DNA of 64,000 nt, taken from contig BDGG01000020.1 of assembly GCA_001949185.1 (NCBI GenBank), positions 267,482 to 331,481 of the forward strand. Reading direction: 5' to 3'. Shown here piece by piece: positions 1 through 11,500 of the stretch. Each line of letters opens with the position of its first letter. Position 1 is the stretch's first letter. This stretch comes from Ramazzottius varieornatus. Its lineage: Eukaryota; Tardigrada; Eutardigrada; Parachela; Ramazzottiidae. A model generated the notes under the pieces. The model was given only the letters and a program-made list of their open reading frames with translations, was not told the origin of the DNA and did not search any database. Made by a program: the position numbers and the translations under genes.

Positions 1-23
1 CTTACCCGGCCACAAAACCGGAA

Positions 24-66
24 AAGTGCACCACTTGGGAATACAGTCTGGCCGAGTTTGTCCGCC
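24..66. repeat. Partial copy of the AAGTGGCGCAC palindromic intron repeat
   Basis: Only the right arm (CACCACTTGGGAATACAG) and the tail ending in GCCGAGTTTG are present. They match the right half of the family described at 4365-4520. The copy lies in a transaldolase intron, just upstream of the first visible exon. Confidence 0.6.
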
Positions 67-122
67 GAGCTTTTCAAACGAGTCTGTGCTCGATGTACAG
101 TCACCAAACACTTTTGTTGTAG

Positions 123-1147
123 GCTGCTGCTTGTGCTGAAGCGGGTGTCACGCTGATTTCGCCGTTCGTCGGACGCATCTTGGACTGGCATGTCGCTCAT
201 GGTGATAAAAAGACGTTCGAGCCTACGGAAGATCCAGGTAGGAAAACTTTCTTGTACACGCACGACGGGAAATTATGGGGCCAGTAAAAATTATGGGACC
301 AGGCGGAAAAGACGGCAAAATGGGAAATCCAGCCGTAGAAAATTGTCGAAAAGTGCATTACTATGAATCGGTCACGTACGTACGTGCTTCCGTACCCCCT
401 TAGCGAAAAGGCCTGTCCCATGATTTTTACTGGCACCATAATTTCCCGTCGTGCGTGTACAGTAATTCAAACAGGTGTTAACTTACTGCAGAAATATTCT
501 GATCGGATCTCCGATTCCGTTTTACAGGTGTGAAGAGCGTCACCGAAATTTACAACTACTACAAGAAGCACGGCTACAAGACAGTTGTGATGGGCGCGTC
601 TTTCCGAAACTCTGGAGAAGTCAAGGCCTTAGCTGGCTGCGACTTGTTGACTATCAGGTAGAATATCTCCTTCGAGCAGTAGTTGAAGAACGATCGATCA
701 ATTGCCGTTCTTCTGCAGTCCCAAAATCCTGGAGGAGTTGGCGAAGTCCGACGATAAGATCGAAGTTCGACTGAACAAGGAAGCCGGTAAGTGCAGCTTG
801 CCCTCTATTTTACTGAACTTTTGCCTCTTGTCGGTAACCGAATCATGACAATCCTGAAACCCGGAAATCAAAATAGAGCAGAATTTGGAAATGCTCGGAA
901 ATCCAATATGATTTTTCATGAGATGACTGAATGATTTTGCTTCCTGGTGGACTACTTTCGATATTTTGCTCTTACTGCAGCTATGAAGTCCGACAGCCAG
1001 AAACTAGTCTTGGATGAGAAGGCTTTCCGTTTCATGCTGAACGAGGACGAGATGAGCACGGACAAGTTAGCTGACGGTATTCGCAAGTTCGCGGCGGACG
1101 CCATCAAGCTGGAAGAGCTCCTGAAAGCCAAGTTGGCTAAAGCCTAA
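123..1147 (+). CDS. TALDO1: Transaldolase, C-terminal part (5' end outside window)
   Basis: Transaldolase moves a dihydroxyacetone unit from sedoheptulose-7-phosphate to glyceraldehyde-3-phosphate in the cytosolic non-oxidative pentose phosphate pathway. Four exons join in phase: 123-237, 528-657, 719-786 and 981-1147, giving 159 residues plus stop. The first carries the family signature [19 protein letters not shown]. The second carries [20 protein letters not shown] followed by SFRNSGE, and the last ends KAKLAKA. The length fits the C-terminal half of a roughly 335-residue enzyme. The Schiff-base lysine lies upstream and cannot be checked. All splice sites are GT-AG. The first intron holds a MITE (257-457). 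Identity is secure from the strings; no frameshift or stop is seen. Confidence 0.96.
257..457. mobile_element. TA-flanked MITE, family M1 (CACGCACGACGGG ends)
   Basis: A 201-bp element with near-perfect terminal inverted repeats: it begins CACGCACGACGGGAAATTAT and ends with the reverse complement. TA dinucleotides at 255-256 and 458-459 look like the target duplication of the Tc1/mariner/pogo superfamily. It lies inside a transaldolase intron. Other copies are at 5624-5810, 10714-11340 and 38623-38813, plus a fragment at 24619-24664. Confidence 0.88.
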
Positions 1148-1854
1148 AATTTCCGATGTCTCATCGCCATTCCGGTGGAATATTGTCATACTGTCACAAT
1201 TTTGCTTGAGATTGATTTTAGCATGTAAGATAGAAATTTTATTCCGGTTTCGCGTTGAAATTTTTCCTTCGTTTTCCTTGAATGGTCTTTCCTGATGAGC
1301 GACGGCCCATCTCATACTGTATGCATAATGTGTATGAATTCTTTTCTGCGCGACATCCATTGATGAGTTTTCAAAGTGCTGTATTCTTTTCACGATGAGC
1401 TCTTCATTCGAATGAGGAATGTGATTTGACTTTGAGGAATAAAGTTTCGGGAACTCGGGTTTTCTAGTTCTTGAACGTCAAAGTCTTGGCACTTCCGGTC
1501 TGCAGTGTCAGCAGTTCTTCCTACATCAATCAGCTCGTGATGGTCCTCGTTTCGGCGACGGATAAGTTTTGACTCTTCTTGACTTTCTAGAATTAGCCTC
1601 CGTAAGCTTGTCAACTACAGGGCGGAAGTAGGTTGAGGAAGGCAGGAAAAGTCGAAGAACCGTAGAAGAGTTTTCGTCTCGACGTGTACAGGTCAATTGA
1701 TTGGTTGTATTGTATTTAGGCTTGATTGACAGGAACGAGTGATTTCGTGAGTCGTTAAACAATTTAATCCTGTTTTATTTTCTGTTCTCTTTGCTGCAAT
1801 CCTTCATGACGGAATCTTTCTCACCTTAACTGGCTCGTTCTAGGTGCAACTAGA
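1148..1854. other. Transaldolase 3' UTR and NRBP upstream region
   Basis: No coding signal in either strand. An AATAAA near 1437 could be the transaldolase polyadenylation signal. Short open frames here lack family resemblance and biased composition. Confidence 0.6.
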
Positions 1855-4800
1855 ATGGAGCAGCTACCCGATCTTGTTCGGGATAATACCATCAGGCCCA
1901 ACATCGTTCAGTCCACGGAGCAAGGGAACAACGCTTCTACCAGCGTCAGGACTGATGCACCACCGGGCTTCGCAGTCTTTTCCTCTATTCCGACAACCCT
2001 TATTCGACGTAGCTCCCAGTCAATTCACCCTGCGAGTATTGCTGCGAACGCTGAAGCATCTGATCAGAAGAGCACTGCACCTCACGGAGAAAAGAGCGAG
2101 CCCGCTGCCACGATTTCGTCGAGTGTTGCTGCTGCATCAGCTTCAACTTTGAACTCGACGAAAGATGCCCCGAAAGAGCCTGCGCATGAGGAGGACGATG
2201 AATCTGACGAAGAAAAGACTGGTGGCAAGCACAAAGTGGTGGAGGTCAGCCCCTGCGCTCGTTATCATAAAAGACGGGAACGGGCAAGTCCAACTAGAGA
2301 ATATCATTATTCAGTATTCGGTATTCACGGCTGACGTCACCGAGAGTTCCATGGCAGATCGGTATACGCCCTTTTGTTCATGCATTGTCGTAACGTCATG
2401 CGTGAAGTAGGGGGGAAGTTTATCAGCTTGAAACTCGAGTCACTTGACCACTGGCCTCGGGTGCGCCGTGTGGTGATTGTGGCCATCTTCGCTGCTGTTG
2501 GCGCTGGCGTACTGATGCCGTACGGCTAACACACTGCAGTCTTCGCGAACCGTGACGGTTTTTTTGTCGGTGTCTGACTGTCTGCGTCTTCACAGGTTCT
2601 TCAACGAGAAGTTCCTGGTATCGACGCTGCGTTCCTAGCGATGGACACGGAAGAAGGCAAGGAAGTTGTGTGGAACGAAGTGCAGTTTTCTGAGAAGAAG
2701 AACTTTAAAGAAAAAGAGGTGAGCTCCCTAACATGTTGTCAAGATGATAGCCAATGTTATCATTGATGGTGGGTTGCAGGAGCAAATTCACCAGATATTC
2801 GACAATCTCATCAACGTTCATCATGCAAGCATCCTGAAGTTTCACCGCTGGTGGACAGACCTGGAAAACAACCCGGAAAAGCCAAGGGTAAGTCAGTGCA
2901 TTTCGGGAAAAGTAGTCTCCCATTCCTTCTTTTTTTTATTACTGGAGTTCCGCAGGTCATCTTCATCACAGAGCACATTTCCAGCGGTTCACTCAATCAC
3001 TTCATCAAGACCAGCAAGCACAGCAAGACCAGTGCGGTGAACGGTAATGCGGTGCACATGCCGGAAAAATCGTGGAAGCGATGGTCGCGACAAATTCTGA
3101 CGGCTCTTCAGTAAGAAACCGTCTTTCGATTTCATTCACAATCACAGTCCTGAAAGTAATTCGATGTTTGTTTTCTTTAGTTACCTGCATAGCGCAAAGC
3201 CGCCCATCGTTCACGGTAACCTCAACTTGGACACGGTCTTCTTGCAGCATAACGGCCTTACGAAAATCGGCTGCGGTAGGTTTCCAAATCAATCCTGATT
3301 TGAATGTCGTCGGAAACAGTTACACGATTTGTCTTCGATATCTTGCAGTGGCTCCCGATACAATTCATCAGCATGTTCGAACATGCCGGGAACACGTCAA
3401 CGTCAGAAATATCCACTTTGTAGCTCCGGAATACGCTTGTAAGAGACGTGAAGCTACGCTGTCTTCGTCTCTCGGTTTATCTACAAAAACCGAAGAAGGA
3501 TGTGTTTTTTTCAGAGATGACGGTAGAGTTTTGAACGTCCTTTTCTTGTTGCAGATGAGACCACATTGACGCCAGCTGCCGATATTTACTCCTTCGGCAT
3601 TCTAACTTTGGAGGTAATTAAGTTTTTCGGCTTTTCCGTTCGTACTTTTGGTCTGACTCCCCCACAAAAAGGTCCGTGTTTAGTCCATACTAGAGCGAGG
3701 AAAAGATGATATGTATTGCCGGTTGTTGTTCGTTTTACCTTCAAAGCAACAGTTATTATCGCAATATTTGGGTTAATTTACAATCGCTAACCTGATTTTG
3801 CGGTTGTTCTCCGTGTTGTTCTAACTTTCATTATCGCTAAGGCTTTGCCGCGTAGCATGATGGAACGTTTTGCAGATGTTAGTCTACGGTATCCCAACCG
3901 TTCTCGCCAAAGAAAAAGAAAACAGGATTGCAGAATCCACCTCCACCACTCCCCACAACAATGGCACACACACTAACGGCGTCCACCACCTCAACGGCAC
4001 TCCTCTCTCGGCCGGTACGGCGACTTCCGCCGTGACGTCTAGCAGCTCCGAGTCGACCGTGTCCACCACCACCACCCAGCCAGTTGCCACCCCACTCTAC
4101 CCGCTGTCACGCGAGAGCGTCTTGACAGTCCTTGAGACCCTGGACGAAGGACCGGTGAAAGAGATGATCCGCGACTGTCTGGGTATCAACGCGGCACAAC
4201 GCCCCTCCGCACACAGCTTGCTATTCCATCCAGCGTTCTTCGAAGTACCACCATTGAAGCAGATCGCGGCCTTTGCTTTCGTCGACTATTTCTGTAAGCT
4301 GATGCCTCTTCTTCATTCGATATTGACACATTTGCGAACATACTCAACAGGGGTGACTCTCTCGAGTGGCGCACGCTTCTAGTCAATAGCACGGAGAACG
4401 TGCGCCACTTGGGGAAACAGTCTTATCGAGTTCGTTTATCCAGTGGCGCACGTTTGCAGAGTTGTCGGCTGGAAGTGTGCGCCTATTGGAAAAGCGATCT
4501 TGTCCAGTTTGTTTGCCGAGTTTCCATAGGTATTGAAGGTTGACGGTTGTTTGTCTTTGTAGCGGCGGACCATCTGGATAACTGGAACGACCTGGCTGTC
4601 AGTTTCGGCAAGGACACTTCGAACGACGCGATCATTGCGGAAGTGCCCAGCAAGCAGCAAGTCTTCCGCGTCAGCCAGTTGCAGAATGTAGATCTGGACA
4701 AGTATCTGGAGGATATCCGTCAAGGTAGAAAATCTTTTAAATTGTCTGAAGTGAGGTCTCGGCAAAAAAGTTCGACAGGATTGTTTTCCTGAGCGGCGCA

Positions 4801-6493
4801 CACGTATGCAGCCAAAAACACCGAAAGCGTGCGCCGCCTGGGAAACCTGAGGATTCCGTTCTATAAGTGGCGCACGCTCGCAACCGATGTCACGGGAAAC
4901 GTGCGTCACTTGGGGAAACCGTCTTGGCGAATACTGTGTGCTTGCCCAGCTCCCGAGTTAATGCGTTTTCTTGCATCCGCTGTGGAGGAGAAATGGTTGT
5001 TGATCGTTTCAGGTGTCCACCCGCTGACGGCTTTCGGGTTGGATTCACCGACCACGTCGCTCCTAACCACGCCAGCGCAATCCACGCGAGACGAAGGCGA
5101 GTCATATGGACTAGCGGACGATTTCGACGAGGACCTGATCAACGAAGTGGAGACGCGGCTCATCATGTCGTGCATGTGTACGGTACACAGCAAGCACGAC
5201 TGTCCTGTCGCTTCGGTATGGGTCCCTTTTTCACTTCACCCTTTCTTCCGTTTCTTTTTCACACGGCGAAGTTTCACTAGCTTGTTTCTCCAGCTGGAGC
5301 TCATTTTACGAATGGAGGACAAGATGAACCGGCACTTGATGTGCGACTTCGACGAGGAGAACGATTCGGCGCAGAGTCTAACCGAGGAACTCTTCGACTA
5401 CGGTCTCATCAACGATGTAGGTGGTTTTGCTGCAGGGTTTTGCTAAATTTATCTCAGATCGAAGGCTGAAGGGGATACTGGATTAAGTTCATGTATTGTA
5501 CCTGCATACACACTGCGGGCAACGCCATGTCGCCATCCAGCCAATTTCAAATTCAGATTGTACGTTGTGTGATTTGTGTCCATAACACTGCACCCGCCAC
5601 GTGGTGTAATTAGATTTACCGTACACGCAGGACGAGAAATTATGGTACACCAAATATTATGGGACAGGTCTTTTCGCTACAGCGGTACGGGAGCCCGTAC
5701 GTACGCGACCGATTTGCAGTAATACACTTTTCTACGGTCGAATGTCCATCTTGCCGTCCTTTCCGCCTGTCCCGTAATTTTTACTCTACCATAATATCTC
5801 GTCCTGCGTGCATACCAGCAAGCGCGAGAGCTGGTGGTCAACGGATGGATGGCATTGTTCGCATTGTGTGAAGCCGTCCAACTGACATCAACGCAGAAGT
5901 ATCCAGGTGCTTGAAGTGTGGACTTAAGTTATATTTGTATTTCAAGCACCTGCATACCAGGTGCCCTGTACCAACCCAGTGTAAACGTACGCAGGTAGCT
6001 CCAGCCTGGGTGCAACGCGTTTTCATGTTCTCGAGTCTCGCGTTGGTGTGTTTGACTAAGATGAGACTTCTGAGTTTGTCTGCAGAGAGACCAGGAGAAG
6101 ATTCGTCGAGCCATCGAAGATGTCCTGGTGTCTGTCCATAAACGTAAAGAAGAGGTACCACGCCCAACTCAACCACCTGTGAACGGAGTTGCCACTACAG
6201 CCCTCGAAGATGTCCCACTGAACGACACAACCGCGGCTCTGGATCAGGGACTAGAGACTCTTCTGTCGGCGGACCCGAACATCCCGGTCAGTGGAATGTC
6301 AGCTGGCGAAGGCCAGTGGGACATCATAATACGCTCCCCGGTCTTCAACTTCCACACGGCATCCTCCAACCTACCCAATGGCCTGAACACCATCGCGGTG
6401 GGTCCTTCGACTTCGGCGCTTTCTGTCGGAAGTAGTACGGTGGTTGTGGATGCCAAGGAAGCTGTGACCAGTGATAATGGTTCTGTTTCTTGA
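1855..6493 (+). CDS. NRBP1: Nuclear receptor-binding protein (NRBP) pseudokinase
   Basis: NRBP is a catalytically dead kinase-fold adaptor that binds TSC22-family proteins and ubiquitin ligase components and acts in growth and trafficking control. Twelve exons join in phase: 1855-2283, 2596-2718, 2780-2887, 2956-3110, 3181-3275, 3349-3438, 3555-3613, 3876-4293, 4563-4724, 5013-5215, 5294-5416 and 6086-6493, for 790 residues. The kinase core starts about residue 140. The HRD motif is replaced by HGN (IVHGNLNLDT), DFG by a KIGCV stretch, and the VAIK lysine is absent (VVWNEVQF), as known for NRBPs. The conserved C-terminal motifs HPLTAFGL and EDKMNRHL are present. The first intron is GC-AG (donor gcaagt at 2284). 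The protein is about 250 residues longer than the usual 535, through a low-complexity N-terminus, a Thr/Ser-rich insert in exon 8 and a C-terminal tail. Confidence 0.95.
4365..4520. repeat. Two adjacent copies of the AAGTGGCGCAC palindromic repeat
   Basis: Copies at about 4365-4432 and 4442-4520 in NRBP intron 8. Each has a left arm AGTGGCGCACG, about 25 bp of spacer, a right arm CGTGCGCCACTT (the second copy is diverged) and a tail resembling GGGAAACAGTCTTGCCGAG. The unit is about 70 bp and can fold into a hairpin. No coding capacity. Further copies are listed separately. Confidence 0.8.
4793..4938. repeat. Two further copies of the AAGTGGCGCAC repeat
   Basis: Copies at 4793-4846 (left arm mutated to GCGGCGCAC) and 4866-4938 in NRBP intron 9. 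The arms and the tail GGGGAAACCGTCTTGGCGA match the family. The paired arrangement repeats what is seen in the previous intron. Confidence 0.75.
5624..5810. mobile_element. TA-flanked MITE, family M1, copy in NRBP intron 11
   Basis: A 187-bp element beginning CACGCAGGACGAGAAATTAT and ending ATAATATCTCGTCCTGCGTG. TA precedes the left end (5622-5623); the right flank is CA, so one target base has mutated. The interior matches the copy at 257-457, including the sequence TTTTCGCTACAGCGGTACGG and its surroundings. Confidence 0.85.
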
Positions 6494-6647
6494 ACACTAA
6501 AATTCTAGTGTTTGTTTGTCTGATAGACCATACGCGTAATAATATGCAAGCTGTTTACAGTAATGCTGTATCTTCGGTGAAAATAATATTGACATTCTTC
6601 GTTGTAATACTGAAAACACCAACAACAGCATACGGTCAACGGAGCGT

Positions 6648-6653
6648 TTTATT
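6648..6653 (-). terminator. AATAAA polyadenylation signal overlapping the defensin stop codon
   Basis: On the minus strand the final codons AAA TAA followed by A create AATAAA directly across the stop codon. If used, the mRNA would have almost no 3' UTR. A signal further downstream towards 6500 cannot be excluded. Confidence 0.4.
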
Positions 6654-7017
6654 TGAAAATACAGATGCAGGTAGTCTTGATCGGTCCGCCGCAATAACCG
6701 CCTTTGCGGCCTCCTCCTAAAGATTTGCAGTGGCTGTGGCATTGGTACTCGTTGAGTGGACACCCAAAGCCTCGCGTCTCAAGAGCGTCATCCGCGACCA
6801 ACTGTACAGATCAAGTCAGCTGATTTTTTCAACGAGCATTTTCTATCACATGGTGGCAGAGTGAAATATAACAAATATTGCGGCGAAGTACCTGAGGAAC
6901 ATCATCGACTCGAGCGTGCTGGTGTGGAACATTACGTCCTTCTGCCGAAACCCGCAGAGCCGATGCCCCAGCCATAACGAGCATAGCGGCCAGAACGACG
7001 AGAGAAAGTTTTGACAT
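6649..7017 (-). CDS. Secreted defensin (ancient invertebrate CS-alpha-beta type)
   Basis: A 92-residue preproprotein encoded by two exons, 7017-6892 and 6801-6649, joined in phase 0 by a 90-bp GT-AG intron. Exon 1 encodes a signal peptide ([20 protein letters not shown]) and the start of a propeptide. Exon 2 encodes ten propeptide residues ending in TR, then a 40-residue mature peptide beginning [11 protein letters not shown]. Its six cysteines are at mature positions 4, 11, 15, 27, 35 and 37. CxxxC at 11-15, GYC at 25-27 and CIC at 35-37 are the CS-alpha-beta framework, expected to pair C1-C4, C2-C5 and C3-C6. Tick, scorpion and mussel defensins share the GFGCP start. The family permeabilises bacterial membranes or binds lipid II. 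The propeptide ends in ETR, not the dibasic site common in ticks. It is convergent with NRBP. Confidence 0.93.
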
Positions 7018-8576
7018 CTTGAAGAGCAGGGGAAACCGTGGCAGCTTCCGAGCAGAAACTTGACGGTACGTATCCCGATAAAGTTGTAATTTCAGAGACG
7101 GTAAGGGTTTTAGACTTTGCTGTGAAGTGGGTTCCGAAATCTTGTTTTATCCATTTCAGCGGTAAGGTTTCGTGTCTACTTATTGTTGCTGACCTGTGTG
7201 CACACATAAGCAAGGTTCGCGGAACCGACGATAGGTATTGAAGCAGGTCGGTAGATATCGACAAAGGTGCGCCTGCGGTCACATGTTCAGGACATAAACA
7301 GTCATGATTCCTTGAGGTGTAACTTCGAAGACTTTGGAACGTAAATATCTCGAACTTGTTGGTTAGGTGTTAATGACGGAGGAAGCGGTACGAGAGCCGG
7401 AAATGTGACTCTGATAAGGTTCGTTTTCGGCGAATAGCAAGGATACACCTTCCATTGTTTTGGAATTTGGAATGCGTATTTTTGAGTCTGCAATGGCCAC
7501 GTAGGTGCAAACCGACAATGTACTATCTACCGGGAAAGATTGGAAAAGTAGAATAGAAAGAAGTTCTGCAGTATCGAGAGTTCCTTTCCTGTTTTTCACT
7601 CCAGGAGCTTTTGCCCAGAGAACCTCAGAAACGTCGACCTTCCATGGCGGTCTCGAAATGGAAGTAAAGATGCCTGGAACAGACCAGTGGACTGATCCTC
7701 GGTCACCATCGTACTGAAGAACAGGACAATGGCGCTTTTCCTTGATCAAACACTACTCTTGATTTGAGATTATCCGGAAAGTTTCGAATGGAATTTCTGA
7801 CGTGGCTGTATCGTACGAGTGTTGTACGATGGAGTAGCCTAGCGTGTGCACGAAGAACTGCGTACGTGGCAACTGGCCAACTACAAGAGCATTCTCGCCA
7901 CTGAGGGAAGACCCGGAAGAGCTCGATATATTGCCATATGACTTAACACTTTACTGCAGCATGGCCAACCCTTCCGGCACGTCACATTAAATATCGGGTG
8001 CGGCTATCACGCGAAACCATCAAATCGAAGACGATCCATTTGATGCAAATCTGCCCCAGTTAGCGTGGCAGATTGCATCCAGTGGATCATCTTCAACGCT
8101 CCGCTTGTGGTACCTTCTCTGTCTAGCCTGTGGTCTGTTACGAAGTATGGTAGTTTTCAAAATGCCCGGTAGAGCCCACGGAAGAAATTCGACCACAGAC
8201 AAACACTCGTACCCGCCAGACGTTTTCGAGTCAAATTGGCAACCCCGTTCGAAGGGCAATCGTCGAGAGGTTGCAATGTCCTGGATGACTTTATCCAAGC
8301 TGGTACTGTATTGCCCGGCGGAAGTCAACTTCACGCTGCTGATAGTACCGACATGGACTTTTCCCCTAACATCTTTGCTGTAATACCTAACATGTTCGAG
8401 TCAGCCACCTTTTAAAGTCCGAGTAAGTACGTGTACCTCAGTTGTTCAATTCCTGACACTGATCATGATGACAGTACATATTTTTCGGCGTTGTGGAATT
8501 CGCCTCACGTTTCGTGTTTGCTCGGTGACTGAGTGTTTATTTCATTGGTGATAACAGTTGAAAACACAGGAAAAAA
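7018..8576. other. Intergenic region between defensin and carboxypeptidase, with a dispersed repeat
   Basis: I see no gene. The stretch from about 7805 to 8000 resembles 58871-59060: both contain GTACGAGTGTTGTACGAT and, about 130-150 bp on, CACTTTACTGCAGCA. The region should hold the defensin promoter just upstream of 7017, but I recognise no confident TATA or NF-kB-like site. Confidence 0.5.
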
Positions 8577-11500
8577 TTACAGTAGTATCGACGTAACATT
8601 GCCCGTAACGGGCCTCGGACTATGCTCCATATTCGCAACAGCAAAGGGGAATAACGATTCTAAAACTCTTCTGTGGTACTTCGTCCTCGGCGCCAAACCG
8701 GCAGAAAACTGCTGGAAGAATGAATGCGGCTTATGGACACGCAACTGTGAGATCACTTTGCCCGGGTCACTTAGTCTCTCAGGAAGTATTCTCCGCACGG
8801 CTGCATCGGCACTGTCGGGGTAGACAACGTGTGCGGTAATGGGCGGACTTCCGAGGGCGGGACCTACAGTACGAAGATTGTGTGGTCGAACTGAACGCTG
8901 GGTTCTTTTCGCAAAGTTCATTACCTGTCTGAATAGTATTGTGAAGATCTTTCTCGGGCAGGACCAGTATCGGTCTTTCGGTCGCTGGCATTTCCTGGAC
9001 AGTCAACTTGATTGAGGTGGCTGACGTGCTGCTGGAAGTAAATACCCAGGAGGTTGTCGTGGAGGCGACTGTGCTCGACACGGTGGGAGACGTCGAGGAC
9101 GGTGTCACAGTCGAAGCGGCGCCTTTTGTGGGCTGAAAAACAAAGTTTACTTATCAAGAAAGCGATGTAGACGATTCACAATGGAAAGAAACGTTTGCCG
9201 TCTGTGCCATGTATCACACAAGAAGTACAGTAGTCAGAGTGCGAGACAGTTATCCACACGCGGGCAAGGAATTCGAAACCGGTGTTTTGTTCTTAGACAT
9301 AAGAGGAGCGCTATTTTCCTCACCTGGGTCGTTGTGATTCTCGTCGTGGCGGTTGTCGCGCTAAGAGATCCCGGGTGATCCGTAGGCGTAGTGAACTTGG
9401 TTCCTTCGGGCGTGGTCATTGTTATTGTCATCGTAGTAGGGGCCACTGTGGGAAAATCCAGTGGGACTTCATTGAAGACCTGAGGTGGCATGAACTCTCC
9501 ATGTTGGTACTTTTTCTTCAGGTGGAATTCCACCCAATATGGCATGTCCATGTTACCGAAGGACACTTCCATCACCTCATCGTAGTGCCCACTGGCGAAG
9601 GCCCGCAGGGTGTAGTTTCCTGGCAGCAGTAAGCGCCAAAACTCTCCGCGCTCGGTGGTTTCGAACTCCATACTGCGACCCTGCACTGTGACGAAGGAGT
9701 GGGGAATCGGCCTGTCTTCCTCGTCCAGTACCAGACCCTTCACTCCTACAGTGAAAAGAAACTCTTCAGCCTACGTCCAGCGACTGGATTTGGTGCAACG
9801 CAAGGTTCGATGCCTACCGAGTTGTGCAGACTGAACGAATTCGACCATCGCTTCCTTATTCTCTTCCCAGAAGTGTTTCAGCATGGATCGCGGCGGGTAT
9901 TTGCAGCAGGAAACTTCGAGGGTAATTTCCATCACACCGGCCACGACGTAGTTGAAGTCCTGCATACCTCCTGCAAAAAGCATTAGTTTCAACGAAGGTC
10001 GTAATGAATTAGGAACGCCAGAAAAGGCGTGGCGTGCGACGTTAAGGCGGTTGTGAGATTGTTGCTTTGAAAGAGAGAGTGAACTACTAGTAATATTGCC
10101 TGAGTTATTTTTTCCGGTATCAAATCACTTTAATAACTTGTACCCGTCAGAGGAAACCATCCAGCGCCGTTCGTCACTCCACCCTCGAAGTAATCTCCGC
10201 AGCTAAGTCCCGTGTGCATATGGAGATGTCGTTGGGCATATCCGTTTGCTGTAAAGAGCGAAAGTCAGGCATTGCCCACCAGCTTTGTACTGTGTCAACT
10301 GTAACCCGACACCGTGTGACGCGGTATGCCGTAAGTCACGTAATCAAGGTACAAAGTGGCTGAAGTAGCTTTTAGTCAAACTTCCAACAGAGCTGTTAAT
10401 ACCCAAATAATAAAAGACATCATGATCCTCGGTCAGCGTCAACTTGGGCACTTGAGAGTAGCCAGCGTAATTGTCCCAAGGGTAACTGGCCACTACAGCG
10501 CCACCGTGAAAGTTGGCCGAAAGAACGAAGCGGTGGTTCTTCAACCATTTAATCACGTTCTTTGTTTCCTTTTCGCGACGCACAAAGTTCTTCCGCATAA
10601 AATCGGGGAAGTTCCGGTTGAGATCTGCCCCTCTCGAGTTGTACCTGTAGCACAATATGTGACAAAATGAGACACATTAGCCAATGCATACGGTCGATTG
10701 CAGGAATATAGTACACGAACGACGGGATATTATGGGCCAGTAAATATTACGGGCCAGGCGGAAAAGACGGCAAATTTAAAATTTGTATGAAAGTCAGAAA
10801 CAGAAATCGGAGAAATGACGTAACGTAGTCAAAATTCAACCGTAGAAAATTGTCACGGACAGTGGCCATCAGCCGATCAGCTCTTTTACCCTAACACTTC
10901 AACGCTGCTGTGCATAGCTATTCGACTTTCTCTCGGAGAAGCTCTGGACTTCTTGTCCCGATATTCATTCCGTCACCGTTTTTGCAGATGCCCCAGCCTT
11001 TCAAGACCAAGCGGCATCGACGATACACCGAAGAAGCTCTGAAGGATGCTCTATCTGCTGCCGAGAACGGAATGGCACTGAGCGAAGCAGCTTGAGTCTT
11101 TACAGTTCCACACACTACCGTCAAACGTTATGGCGAAGATACCTCATCGAAGAAGATCGGTCGAGGAATACTTCCGAAGAAATTAGTATGACAACTTTTA
11201 GCTCCCTCGGCCCAATATCCAGCATGTACGTATAGCCGGGCAGCTGGTTTTTACTTGTAGCAAGAATCACCTGCCCGTACCGCCGTAGCGAAAGGCCTAG
11301 TCCGTAGTTTTTACTGGCCCATAATATCCCGTCGTTCGTGTACACTCGAAAGACCGTTGGTTTTGGTGGTACTTACCGGCCTTTGGTACCGCTGCAAGTC
11401 CCTTCCTCGGCAGATTCAAATCCATCGGGGTTCATGGTAGGTAACAGGTGGATTTCGGTAGTTTCCATTACAGTCCCGATCGTACTGTCATTCTTCGAAT

